NCBI GenBank assembly: GCA_016293805.1
Contig: JAEDDI010000044.1
Span: 1-13,527, forward strand
DNA length: 13,527 nt
From: Bacillota bacterium
GTDB lineage: Bacteria; Bacillota; Clostridia; Peptostreptococcales; Anaerovoracaceae
Direction of reading: 5' to 3'
Shown here: positions 6,643 through 13,381 of the stretch, piece by piece
How positions within the stretch are numbered: position 1 is the first letter of the stretch
Layout of the letters: every line of letters starts with the position of its first letter
Program-made: the position numbers and the translations under genes
Notes under the pieces: model-generated
What the model saw: the letters and a program-made list of their open reading frames with translations, nothing else
Database searches by the model: none
Told to the model about the DNA's origin: nothing

Positions 6643-7194
6643 TCATATAACCAGCATATCTTTTCTTACTTCATCAGCTGTTTCCCTGCCTTCAAGAAAT
6701 TCGACTACTGCAAATGCAAATTCCATAGCTGTACCGGGACCCTGCGATGTGATGATATTACCATCAACCACAACTCTCTCATCAACATACTCCGCTCCTG
6801 CACCTGTAATCTCAGCTTCAAGTCCGGGATAAATTGTAGCCTTTCTGCCTTTTAGAACGCCCTGCCTTGCGAGAACAATCGGTCCTGCACAGATTGCTGC
6901 AAGCGGTTTTCCGGCTTCATGAAGAACCCTTATCTGGGAACTGAGCATGTCAGCAGCACAAAGGTTCTCAACACCTGTCATCCCGCCAGGGATAATAATC
7001 ATGTCACATTCATCATCATTGATTTCACCTATGCCGATATCTGTTATAATCGGAATCCTGTGCGCACCGGTATTGTATCTTGTCATTACATCAGCAGACA
7101 CAGTCTTAACCTCTATTCCGGCTCTCCTCAGAACATCCAGTACAGTTACAAACTCAAGTTCTTCAGTTCCCGTAGTAAAATATAAATATACCAT
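6643..7194 (-). CDS. DJ-1/PfpI family protein
   Basis: This 183-residue protein of the DJ-1/ThiJ/PfpI superfamily is close in layout to the DJ-1 branch. The nucleophile elbow AAICAGP places Cys102 at the position of DJ-1 Cys106. Glu14 in GTEELE matches the Glu that keeps that Cys acidic. IIIPGG (67-71) and the late ATIYPG and TSQGPGTAMEFA motifs are also typical. Family members act as glyoxalase III or deglycase-like enzymes or as oxidative-stress sensors, and sequence alone does not choose among these. The ATG overlaps the stop of the membrane-protein gene (TAATG), with AGGAG about 12 nt upstream, so it is the last gene of the murA operon. Confidence 0.9.
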   Translation of the reverse strand: MVYLYFTTGTEELEFVTVLDVLRRAGIEVKTVSADVMTRYNTGAHRIPIITDIGIGEINDDECDMIIIPGGMTGVENLCAADMLSSQIRVLHEAGKPLAAICAGPIVLARQGVLKGRKATIYPGLEAEITGAGAEYVDERVVVDGNIITSQGPGTAMEFAFAVVEFLEGRETADEVRKDMLVI

Positions 7195-7958
7195 TATCTG
7201 AAATATCTCCTCTCATTGAAAACATCTCTGGGCTTTGTAGATACCCATACGATATAAAACAGCACAAGCGTAACTGCGAAGCATATTATTATCTCCAGCA
7301 CTCCTGCAGCCGCCACTATATTACTTCCCATAATCTGCGGCAGAATATCCCCTTCACCGAATCTGATTCCAAAAAGTACATCTGAAACAGAAGCCCTCAC
7401 AGGAGCTATCATAAGCAAAGCGCCAAGTACTGCCTGACAAACAAACTGAACAGCCACTGAAATAAGGAAAATCCTGCGGAATGCAGCTTTGGACGCATAA
7501 CCGTCCCTTATGTGATACATAAACATCATCGCTGCCCATACAAAAGAAAGAATACCTAATACAAGAAGTACATCATCTATTGTTCTCATGACCTTGAGTG
7601 CATGATAATCCATCTTGGAAAACTCTGCCGCGTCGGCAAGATAATAGTCATACATCTCGTCATTTCTGTCAAGGGTCTGGATTTCATTTGTCTTGTGCTT
7701 CATGAATGCGGAAATCTGACTGCTCAGACTGTCAGTCTCCACATAAATATTCAGTTCCCGCAGAAGCTTTGCATCTCCGGGATTCTCCGAATCCGCCTGT
7801 TCCTGAATCCTGTCCATCTCCCACTTATATGCATCCGCTATTCTTGTGGATGCATTCAGAGAAACAGTGAATACAAAGAATGGAATCAGAACGACAAGTA
7901 TCAGCACATACCATCTGGTTCTGTCTTTTGAAGTTCTATTACGGATATTCCTTTTCAT
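7194..7958 (-). CDS. Four-helix membrane protein, possibly DUF1461-like
   Basis: I do not recognise this 254-residue protein with certainty. It has a basic N-terminus, a first membrane segment at about 15-35, a hydrophilic, probably extracytoplasmic stretch at 36-127, and three more membrane segments near 128-149, 162-186 and 212-238. The C-terminal tail is basic. The segment DYHALKVMRTIDDVLLVL before the second helix and the stretch SDVLFGIRF...DILPQIM before the last helix resemble in layout the TIGR01906/DUF1461 integral membrane family. The match is weak and from memory. It overlaps the murA stop (TAATG) and the following DJ-1 gene (TAATG), so it is translated with both. Confidence 0.75.
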   Translation of the reverse strand: MKRNIRNRTSKDRTRWYVLILVVLIPFFVFTVSLNASTRIADAYKWEMDRIQEQADSENPGDAKLLRELNIYVETDSLSSQISAFMKHKTNEIQTLDRNDEMYDYYLADAAEFSKMDYHALKVMRTIDDVLLVLGILSFVWAAMMFMYHIRDGYASKAAFRRIFLISVAVQFVCQAVLGALLMIAPVRASVSDVLFGIRFGEGDILPQIMGSNIVAAAGVLEIIICFAVTLVLFYIVWVSTKPRDVFNERRYFR

Positions 7959-9223
7959 TATTCATCTATCCTCAGTATCGTTGCACCCAGTTTTCTGAAT
8001 TTTTCTATAAAGTTCTCATATCCTCTCTCGATATGATATATCTCCGAAATCTCAGTTGTTCCCTCAGCAACAAGTCCCGCAAGAACCATCGCGGCCCCCG
8101 CCCTAAGGTCGGTAGCTATAACCTTGCTTCCCTGAAGTGGTCTTGCTCCATATATTATAGCGCTCCTGCCCTCAACCTTGATGCTGGCTCCCATTCTGTT
8201 AAGTTCCGGTACGTGCATGAACCTGTTTTCAAAAATATTCTCTATTACAACACTCGAGCCCTCAACAGTTGTAAGAAACGCCATGAACGGAGACTGGATA
8301 TCAGTAGGAAACCCCGGATACGGCATAGTCTTAATATTTGTGGAGATAAGCGGGTTAACGTTGCCCCTGACAAGCAGTCCCTCGTCTGTCTCCTCTATAA
8401 TCACACCGCATTCTGACAGTTTGGCTGTGATGGCCTTTACATGACTTGCAACTGCATTGCGTATGAGTATCTCACCCCTTGTTATAGCAGCCGCAACCAT
8501 GAATGTCCCTGTTTCGATTCTGTCAGGAATGATTCCGTGGCTGCATCCGGAAAGGCTCTCCACACCCTCAATCTTGATAGTTTCTGTTCCTGCTCCCTTT
8601 ACCTTTGCTCCCATTTTGTTCAGGAAATTGGCAAGATCAACAATTTCAGGTTCCTCTGCAGCATTTTCTATTACTGTAGTACCTTCAGCCAGCGATGCCG
8701 CCATCATTATATTCTCTGTAGCCCCCACGCTGGGGAAGTCAAGATAAATAACTGCACCCTTGAGTCTGTTGCATGATATCTCAACATAACTCTCAACATC
8801 ATTCTGATTTATTTCTGCTCCCAGAGCCTGAAATCCCTTCAGATGCAGTTCTATCGGTCTTGCACCGATTGTGCATCCGCCCGGCATATATACTTTAGCG
8901 CGTCCTTTTCTTGCAAGAAGAGGTCCTGCAACAAGAAACGATGCTCTCATCCTCTTTACAAGATCAAAAGGAGCTTCGACACACTTAATATCTTCCGTAT
9001 AAATAGTATATATATTGTCATCAATCTTCTCTACGTCAGCACCAAGATACTGCAGCAGCTCACTTAATACATTAACATCTCTAAGTGCGGGAACATCCCT
9101 GAGCGTACATTTCTCATTTGCAAGAAGGCTTGCTGCCATGATTGGCAGTACCGCGTTCTTGGCCCCGCTAATTCCAACCTCGCCCTTGAGCGGTCCGCTT
9201 TTCTGAACCAGATATTTAGCCAA
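7958..9223 (-). CDS. murA: UDP-N-acetylglucosamine 1-carboxyvinyltransferase
   Basis: MurA transfers enolpyruvate from PEP to UDP-GlcNAc in the cytoplasm, the first committed step of peptidoglycan synthesis. The 421-residue protein has the substrate-binding SGAKNA (Lys22, Asn23), MRAS at 92-95, and PGGCTIGARPIELH with Cys117 at the fosfomycin-target position. Near the C-terminus it has DLRAGAAMVLAG, typical of the EPT fold. Length is normal. Start is TTG (9221-9223), supported by GGAGGG about 5 nt upstream. Many Bacillota have two MurA paralogues, and I cannot tell which this is. It heads an operon with a membrane protein and a DJ-1 protein rather than lying in an ATP-synthase or division cluster. 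Confidence 0.96.
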   Translation of the reverse strand: MAKYLVQKSGPLKGEVGISGAKNAVLPIMAASLLANEKCTLRDVPALRDVNVLSELLQYLGADVEKIDDNIYTIYTEDIKCVEAPFDLVKRMRASFLVAGPLLARKGRAKVYMPGGCTIGARPIELHLKGFQALGAEINQNDVESYVEISCNRLKGAVIYLDFPSVGATENIMMAASLAEGTTVIENAAEEPEIVDLANFLNKMGAKVKGAGTETIKIEGVESLSGCSHGIIPDRIETGTFMVAAAITRGEILIRNAVASHVKAITAKLSECGVIIEETDEGLLVRGNVNPLISTNIKTMPYPGFPTDIQSPFMAFLTTVEGSSVVIENIFENRFMHVPELNRMGASIKVEGRSAIIYGARPLQGSKVIATDLRAGAAMVLAGLVAEGTTEISEIYHIERGYENFIEKFRKLGATILRIDE

Positions 9224-9297
9224 TTAAACCCTCCATTAAAACAATGAATCTATATAAGGAAAAATATACATATTTTAAGGTGTATACCTAGATATAT

Positions 9298-9325
9298 AGT
9301 ATATCATTTTTGGCATATAATTCAA
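9298..9325 (-). promoter_or_regulatory. Probable sigma-A promoter of murA operon
   Basis: On the minus strand TTGAAT (9320-9325) and TATACT (9298-9303) are separated by 16 nt, about 75 nt before the murA start. The position just past the abrB terminator fits a promoter for murA. An imperfect inverted repeat AGGT-GTAT-ACCT sits at the expected start of transcription (about 9279-9290) and could be an operator, though it is short. Confidence 0.6.
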
Positions 9326-9330
9326 CAATC

Positions 9331-9358
9331 AAATAAAGCACCCGCTTTCGCAGGTGCT
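9331..9358 (-). terminator. Terminator of the DUF948-abrB unit
   Basis: Arms AGCACC (9337-9342) and GGTGCT (9353-9358) pair, extend inward with one mismatch and a GC/GC pair, and close on a TTTC loop. On the minus strand the stem is followed by TTATTTGATTG. It lies 18 nt after the abrB stop codon. The T tract is interrupted but the position is right. Confidence 0.75.
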
Positions 9359-9376
9359 CAATTTCCGTTGCAGACA

Positions 9377-9622
9377 CTATAGTGATTTTAATTCTTTAAT
9401 ACAGTTTTCACAGACATTTTTGTCATGTATCCTCTTAACTCCCTCAGCGTTTCCGCAGAAAATACATGTAGGCTGATACTTTTTGAGTAAAATAGTATTT
9501 CCATCCACATAGATTTCGATAGGATCCTTAATGTTAATATCAAGATTCCTTCTCAATTCGATTGGTAGAACTATTCTGCCCAGTTCATCAACCTTTCTAA
9601 CAATTCCTGTTGCTTTAATCAT
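9377..9622 (-). CDS. abrB: AbrB-family transition-state regulator with C-terminal Cys4 ribbon
   Basis: This 81-residue dimeric DNA-binding regulator has a swapped-hairpin AbrB/SpoVT domain at residues 2-50 (GIVRKVDELGRIVLPIELRR, then IEIYVDGNTILLKKY), nearly identical in pattern to B. subtilis AbrB. The C-terminal part differs from Bacillus AbrB: two CxxC pairs, Cys53/56 and Cys71/74, form a probable zinc ribbon, a form I associate with clostridial homologues. In B. subtilis AbrB represses many post-exponential genes. The targets here are unknown. GGGGAGG lies 7 nt before the ATG. It follows the DUF948-like gene by 35 nt without a terminator, so both likely share one transcript. Confidence 0.9.
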   Translation of the reverse strand: MIKATGIVRKVDELGRIVLPIELRRNLDINIKDPIEIYVDGNTILLKKYQPTCIFCGNAEGVKRIHDKNVCENCIKELKSL

Positions 9623-9657
9623 CTTTTTTCCTCCCCGAACAAATGATTAGTAAGCAG

Positions 9658-9984
9658 CTATTCATCACTCTTTTTAAACAGTCCCTTGAGTGCAACAAGA
9701 GAATTTACCAGTGACGACAGTGCTTTTACTGAACTCTGATTGCCCTTCAGCAGTTCTGTAACAGATGACACTGCTTCAGTCACATCAGTTATTATACCAT
9801 CAACTTCCTGCGTCTTTGCGGCAGCAGTCGATGTTATTACCGACACGTCTTCCAGTACTTTGTTGAGTTCCTTAAAGGTTTTAATCATTTTTGTTGCTGC
9901 AACACATAAAATAGCTAGCAGAACTACAGCAACAGACACTAAAATAAAATGGCCAATACCGGCTAAAGTTAAAGTTACTTCCAT
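9658..9984 (-). CDS. DUF948-like membrane-anchored coiled-coil protein
   Basis: This 108-residue protein has one N-terminal membrane helix (about 9-32). A largely helical, Ser/Thr/Val-rich tail (38-100) follows, where hydrophobic residues recur at heptad-like spacing (VLEDVSVITSTAA, VDGIITDVTEAVSSVTELL). The tail ends with a charged KKSDE. This layout is that of DUF948 general-stress-type proteins, whose molecular role is not established. AGGAGG sits 5-6 nt before the ATG. It lies between trmN6 and abrB, where B. subtilis has yazA and rsmI. It has its own candidate promoter. Confidence 0.8.
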   Translation of the reverse strand: MEVTLTLAGIGHFILVSVAVVLLAILCVAATKMIKTFKELNKVLEDVSVITSTAAAKTQEVDGIITDVTEAVSSVTELLKGNQSSVKALSSLVNSLVALKGLFKKSDE

Positions 9985-10010
9985 TTTTACCTCCTCAACA
10001 AACTAAAAAC

Positions 10011-10039
10011 ATAGTACAATAACGGACCTTTCTTTTCAA
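10011..10039 (-). promoter_or_regulatory. Probable sigma-A promoter of DUF948-abrB
   Basis: On the minus strand TTGAAA (10034-10039) and TACTAT (10011-10016) are spaced by exactly 17 nt, about 27 nt before the DUF948-like start. I see no hairpin terminator between trmN6 and this point, so read-through from the tmk operon may also feed this unit. Confidence 0.65.
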
Positions 10040-10054
10040 GCATTTTTTGTTTCT

Positions 10055-10792
10055 TCAAACTCTTTCATATATAGAAATAATATCGTCCGTATACGTATTA
10101 TCTCTTCCGTAAACATTAAGATCTTTCAGTACTTTCAGCTGTTTGCCTCCATTCTTGACAAGATGCACAAGAACGATGTTGGCAGCATCTCCTTCCCTTG
10201 GTTTTACCATTTTTACCGCCTTGGGCTCGAGCTTGAGACTTCTTCCAATACAGAAAATATCAGCAAGCCTGGAAGGTCTGTGAACAATGAAAAGATCTCC
10301 TCTATGCTCCAGAAGAACGGAAGATGCCCTCATGAAATCTTCAAGAGTTCCGAGTATCTCATGACGCGCTATCATTTTACCGTCATCGGGGTTGACGATT
10401 CCTCTGCCGCTTTCCATATACGGAGGATTCATGGTGACCGTATCACAAGTGCCTAAATATCTTTCATCAATATCCTTAACATTCGCATTCACAAAACGTA
10501 TTCTATCTTCAAGACCGTTGCCTTGTGCATTTCTCACAGCAATCTCATACGAACACTTCCTTACTTCAAATCCTGTAATCTCCTCTGCATCTGTTTTATG
10601 ACTGAGTATCAGAGGCAGAATTCCGGTTCCTGTTCCAAGGTCCGCTATCCTGCGGGCTTTCCTTGCATTTTGCGCTGCAAAATCAGCCAGAATCACTGCA
10701 TCAATACCATAACAGAAATCTGCAGTATTCTGAATCAGTTTCAAATTTCCAAATCCGATATCGTCGATTCTTTCTCCTTCGAATACCTTCAT
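10055..10792 (-). CDS. trmN6: tRNA1(Val) (adenine(37)-N6)-methyltransferase (YfiC/YabB type)
   Basis: This SAM-dependent class I methyltransferase is predicted to methylate N6 of A37 in tRNA1(Val). The 245-residue protein begins with the family signature segment (DDIGFGNLKLIQNTADFCYGIDAVILADF). It then has the SAM motif DLGTGTG (51-57), the acidic loop at 75-77 (FEV) and the adenine-N6 motif NPPY (122-125). Position after ricT matches the B. subtilis gene yabB. The start lies 2 nt past the ricT stop and no strong ribosome site precedes it, so translation probably depends on coupling. Substrate specificity is inferred from the family. Confidence 0.9.
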   Translation of the reverse strand: MKVFEGERIDDIGFGNLKLIQNTADFCYGIDAVILADFAAQNARKARRIADLGTGTGILPLILSHKTDAEEITGFEVRKCSYEIAVRNAQGNGLEDRIRFVNANVKDIDERYLGTCDTVTMNPPYMESGRGIVNPDDGKMIARHEILGTLEDFMRASSVLLEHRGDLFIVHRPSRLADIFCIGRSLKLEPKAVKMVKPREGDAANIVLVHLVKNGGKQLKVLKDLNVYGRDNTYTDDIISIYERV

Positions 10793-10794
10793 GT

Positions 10795-11715
10795 CTATTC
10801 TTTCATCAGTTTCTCAATTTCGGCAAGCTGCTCTGCATCAAGCTGTTCCTCTATATCCTTCTCATGATGCTTTTTTCTGCTTCCCATTCTTCTGACTTCT
10901 TCCTTTGTATATGTGAAGATATCAAGGCTGAGCTTTTCTTCTCTGTCAGGACCTGCCTCTTCTTCTATAAGTCTGACCTTTACCTTGTTTTCCAGTATAT
11001 TTGTATCAACGACAACAGCCTTGCCGTCTTTTGTCTTTACTCGCTCTCCTGTCTCAGGCATTCCCTTTCTCATCTCAACATATAGATCATTTTCATACTT
11101 GAGGCAGCAGATAAGTCTTCCGCATACGCCTGAAATCTTTGTTGGATTAAGAGAGAGATTCTGTACTTTGGCCATTTTTATAGACACAGGATGAAAGTCC
11201 GAAAGCCAGCTGGCGCAGCAGAGATTCTTACCGCAGCAGCCAATCCCGCCCAGCATCTTGGCAACATCTCTGACTCCAATCTGACGAAGTTCAATCCTCA
11301 TTTTGAATACGCTAGCCAGATCTTTTACCAGTTCTCTGAAGTCAACACGTCCGTCTGATGTGAAATAGAATATAACCTTGCTGTTATCGAAGGTATATTC
11401 GACATCAACAAGCTTCATGTCAAGTCCGTGCTTTTCAATCTTTTCCTGACATATCGCCATAGTGCGTTCTTTTTTTGCCAGGTTTTCCTCATGCTTTGCA
11501 AAATCTTTTTCATCTGCCAGACGTATTACTTTCTTTAATGGAGATATCAGTTCATCATCGCGGATTTCCTGTATCTCTCCGGCTACTGTACCAAACTCCA
11601 TTCCTCTTGCAGTTTCAACAATAACTCCATCTTCATCGTGTATCTCAAATTCACCGGGATCAAAGAAATATATTTTACCGGCGCTTCTGAATCTGACACC
11701 GACTACCCTAACCAT
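10795..11715 (-). CDS. ricT: PSP1-domain protein RicT (YaaT)
   Basis: RicT is a cytoplasmic partner of the RicA-RicF complex, which in B. subtilis carries Fe-S clusters and helps RNase Y process selected transcripts. The name stage 0 sporulation protein YaaT is historical. The 306-residue protein has the PSP1 domain around 60-145 and two cysteine-rich signatures, GIGCCGKNLCCASWL (Cys160/161/166/167) and ISGVCGRLICCLKYE (Cys198/203/204). The lysine-rich C-terminal tail is variable in this family. No ricA or ricF is in the window. GGAGG is provided by the last codons of holB, 10 nt before the ATG. Confidence 0.93.
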   Translation of the reverse strand: MVRVVGVRFRSAGKIYFFDPGEFEIHDEDGVIVETARGMEFGTVAGEIQEIRDDELISPLKKVIRLADEKDFAKHEENLAKKERTMAICQEKIEKHGLDMKLVDVEYTFDNSKVIFYFTSDGRVDFRELVKDLASVFKMRIELRQIGVRDVAKMLGGIGCCGKNLCCASWLSDFHPVSIKMAKVQNLSLNPTKISGVCGRLICCLKYENDLYVEMRKGMPETGERVKTKDGKAVVVDTNILENKVKVRLIEEEAGPDREEKLSLDIFTYTKEEVRRMGSRKKHHEKDIEEQLDAEQLAEIEKLMKE

Positions 11716-11721
11716 AAAACG

Positions 11722-12522
11722 TTATCCTCCGATTTTTAATATCATATACTTCAGGGCACTGGATATCTTAACATTCCGCCCTATCCTCTTTTTTGTTTCT
11801 TCCACAGTATCCACATTCTCAATTACTTTCTCAGGCGAATATCTTCTGCTTCCGGAAAGAAGCATATCCCTGTACATTATCTGAAGACTGTCGAGAACCT
11901 GAACTGCAGTATCTTTATCTTTAGATATTTCATCAGCGAAAGCCTTCAGCCTGAAAAATGCCTCACCTGTATACATCATGTCTTCAAGTTTTTGTGCCAT
12001 TTGTGCAGCTTCATCGGAAGGAACCATATCTGATCCCTCCAGCCTGCAGAGAACACATCTGGACAAAACAGTCTGAAGAAAACTCTCAGTGTTGTCAGCA
12101 AGAAGAATTATAACCGTATTGCCTGAAGGCTCCTCCAGTGTCTTTAGAATCCTGTTCTGGGCACGCTCGGTCATAGTATCAGCTCTGTCAATAATGCATA
12201 TATGCGCATCTCCTTCAACAGGCCTTGACATGAGAAAAACCTGCATTGACTCAATCTGCTCATCAAGGAGTCTGTGACCTTTCTCGGGTTCGACAGTCAG
12301 TACATCCGGATGGTTTTCAGAGGAGACAAGTCTGCATATCCTGCAGTTTCCGCATCCTCCCCTGTCACAAAGAATCTGCAAGGCAAACGCCCTGGCAAAA
12401 TTTCTGCGATAATCGGTATTTCCTCCTGTAAATATATATGCATGAGACACACTTCCCGTACTTACTGTGTGTTTCAGCCTGTTTATCAGAACACTGTTCC
12501 CTGCAATATCATCAAACGTCAT
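11722..12522 (-). CDS. holB: DNA polymerase III subunit delta-prime, short form
   Basis: This is the clamp-loader subunit that works with tau/gamma (DnaX) and delta (HolA). The 266-residue protein has the AAA+ layout SHAYIF (26-31), a Cys4 zinc module (Cys52, 57, 60, 63), HPDV (71-74), CIIDRADTMT (109-118), RILKTLEEP (124-132) and the SRC motif (154-156). The Walker A region reads GGNTDYRRNF, with no GK[ST], so it is unlikely to bind ATP. Loss of ATPase function is known for delta-prime in several bacteria. At 266 residues it is shorter than B. subtilis HolB (roughly 330), the loss being in the C-terminal collar domain. It overlaps tmk by 4 nt (ATGA) and precedes ricT by 6 nt. Confidence 0.9.
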   Translation of the reverse strand: MTFDDIAGNSVLINRLKHTVSTGSVSHAYIFTGGNTDYRRNFARAFALQILCDRGGCGNCRICRLVSSENHPDVLTVEPEKGHRLLDEQIESMQVFLMSRPVEGDAHICIIDRADTMTERAQNRILKTLEEPSGNTVIILLADNTESFLQTVLSRCVLCRLEGSDMVPSDEAAQMAQKLEDMMYTGEAFFRLKAFADEISKDKDTAVQVLDSLQIMYRDMLLSGSRRYSPEKVIENVDTVEETKKRIGRNVKISSALKYMILKIGG

Positions 12523-13133
12523 AACCTTTCCTCGATTACAGTCCTGATTATTCCAAATATCGTATCTATATCCATAGAGGCATCTATTCCGATTACCCTT
12601 CCATGACTGTTTTCTTCGATCTTTTCATATCCGTTGAAAACTCGCTGATGAAAATCAAGCTGTTCATTTTCTATTCGGTCTTCTTCCCTTGATGAACGTC
12701 TTGCCTTTCCTGTCTCAGGTGATACCTTGAGAAGAAAAGTTATATCAGGAAGACAGTCACCTACAGCATAGGAATTGATATCTTCCACACATGCACCAAG
12801 ACCTCTTGCATATCCCTGATATGCTATGGATGAATCAAGAAACCTGTCACATACCACTATCTTGCCCGACTCAAGTGCCGGACGTATAACCTGTGATACA
12901 TGCTGCGCTCTTGAAGCTGCATAAAGGTACGCTTCAGTAAGATAATCCATCTCACTGTTCTCCGGGTCAAGTATTATCTGACGTATCTGTTCTCCAATAG
13001 ATGTTCCACCCGGTTCTCTCGACAGAATGTAATCATACCCGTTTTCGGAAAGGAAATCACACAGTTTCCTGATCTGTGTAGATTTTCCTGAACCGTCTCC
13101 CCCTTCAAACGAAATAAATAGACCTCTCTTCAT
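12519..13133 (-). CDS. tmk: Thymidylate kinase
   Basis: Tmk phosphorylates dTMP to dTDP for DNA synthesis. The 204-residue protein has the P-loop EGGDGSGKST (10-19), SREPGGT (38-44), the DRF motif followed by SSIAYQG (95-106), and a lid with Arg residues (ARRSSREEDRIE, about 153-164). Length is normal for the bacterial enzyme. AGGAAG supplied by the preceding small gene lies 5 nt upstream of the ATG, which overlaps that gene's stop as ATGA. The order tmk-holB-ricT-trmN6 matches the conserved Bacillota replication/RNA-processing cluster. Confidence 0.96.
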   Translation of the reverse strand: MKRGLFISFEGGDGSGKSTQIRKLCDFLSENGYDYILSREPGGTSIGEQIRQIILDPENSEMDYLTEAYLYAASRAQHVSQVIRPALESGKIVVCDRFLDSSIAYQGYARGLGACVEDINSYAVGDCLPDITFLLKVSPETGKARRSSREEDRIENEQLDFHQRVFNGYEKIEENSHGRVIGIDASMDIDTIFGIIRTVIEERL

Positions 13134-13252
13134 CTGTTCTTCCTGCCTGATTTTTTAACTGTATCATTATGAGTTCCTGTATATAGTATTACTGCCAGAT
13201 AGGCTACAGGAAGGCATAAAATCAGCGTGAGCAGTATTCTCAAAACTATCAT
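13130..13252 (-). CDS. Small one-helix membrane protein (40 residues), first gene of tmk operon
   Basis: This short frame has a near-ideal ribosome site (TAGGAGGG, 5 nt before ATG), follows a consensus promoter, and its stop overlaps the tmk start as ATGA. The peptide starts MIVLRILLTLILCLPVAYLA, giving a hydrophobic helix at about 2-24 that contains one Cys. A polar, basic tail ending in KKSGRKNR follows. The single helix and positive C-terminus suggest an inner-membrane peptide with the tail in the cytoplasm. I do not recognise a family. It may act on its own or mainly couple translation into tmk. Confidence 0.75.
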   Translation of the reverse strand: MIVLRILLTLILCLPVAYLAVILYTGTHNDTVKKSGRKNR

Positions 13253-13286
13253 AATTCCCTCCTAAAATAGTACTATACAATACGTT

Positions 13287-13315
13287 ATTATATCATATGT
13301 GTATAAAAATGTGAA
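13287..13315 (-). promoter_or_regulatory. Sigma-A promoter of the tmk operon
   Basis: On the minus strand TTCACA (13310-13315) and a perfect TATAAT (13287-13292) are separated by 17 nt, and the small gene starts 35 nt downstream of the -10. This is the best promoter in the window and implies constitutive transcription of the operon. Confidence 0.85.
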
Positions 13316-13353
13316 CATGAAAAGGAGATGTATGAAAATGTCACACAAAAACG

Positions 13354-13381
13354 AAAAAACGGTGGTAATTAATACCACCGT
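13354..13381 (-). terminator. Terminator of a minus-strand gene beyond the window
   Basis: Arms ACGGTGGTA (13359-13367) and TACCACCGT (13373-13381) pair perfectly across a five-base loop. On the minus strand the stem is followed by TTTTTT-CG-TTTTT (down to about 13347). It ends transcription of something upstream of the tmk promoter. On the plus strand no T run follows. Confidence 0.87.
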
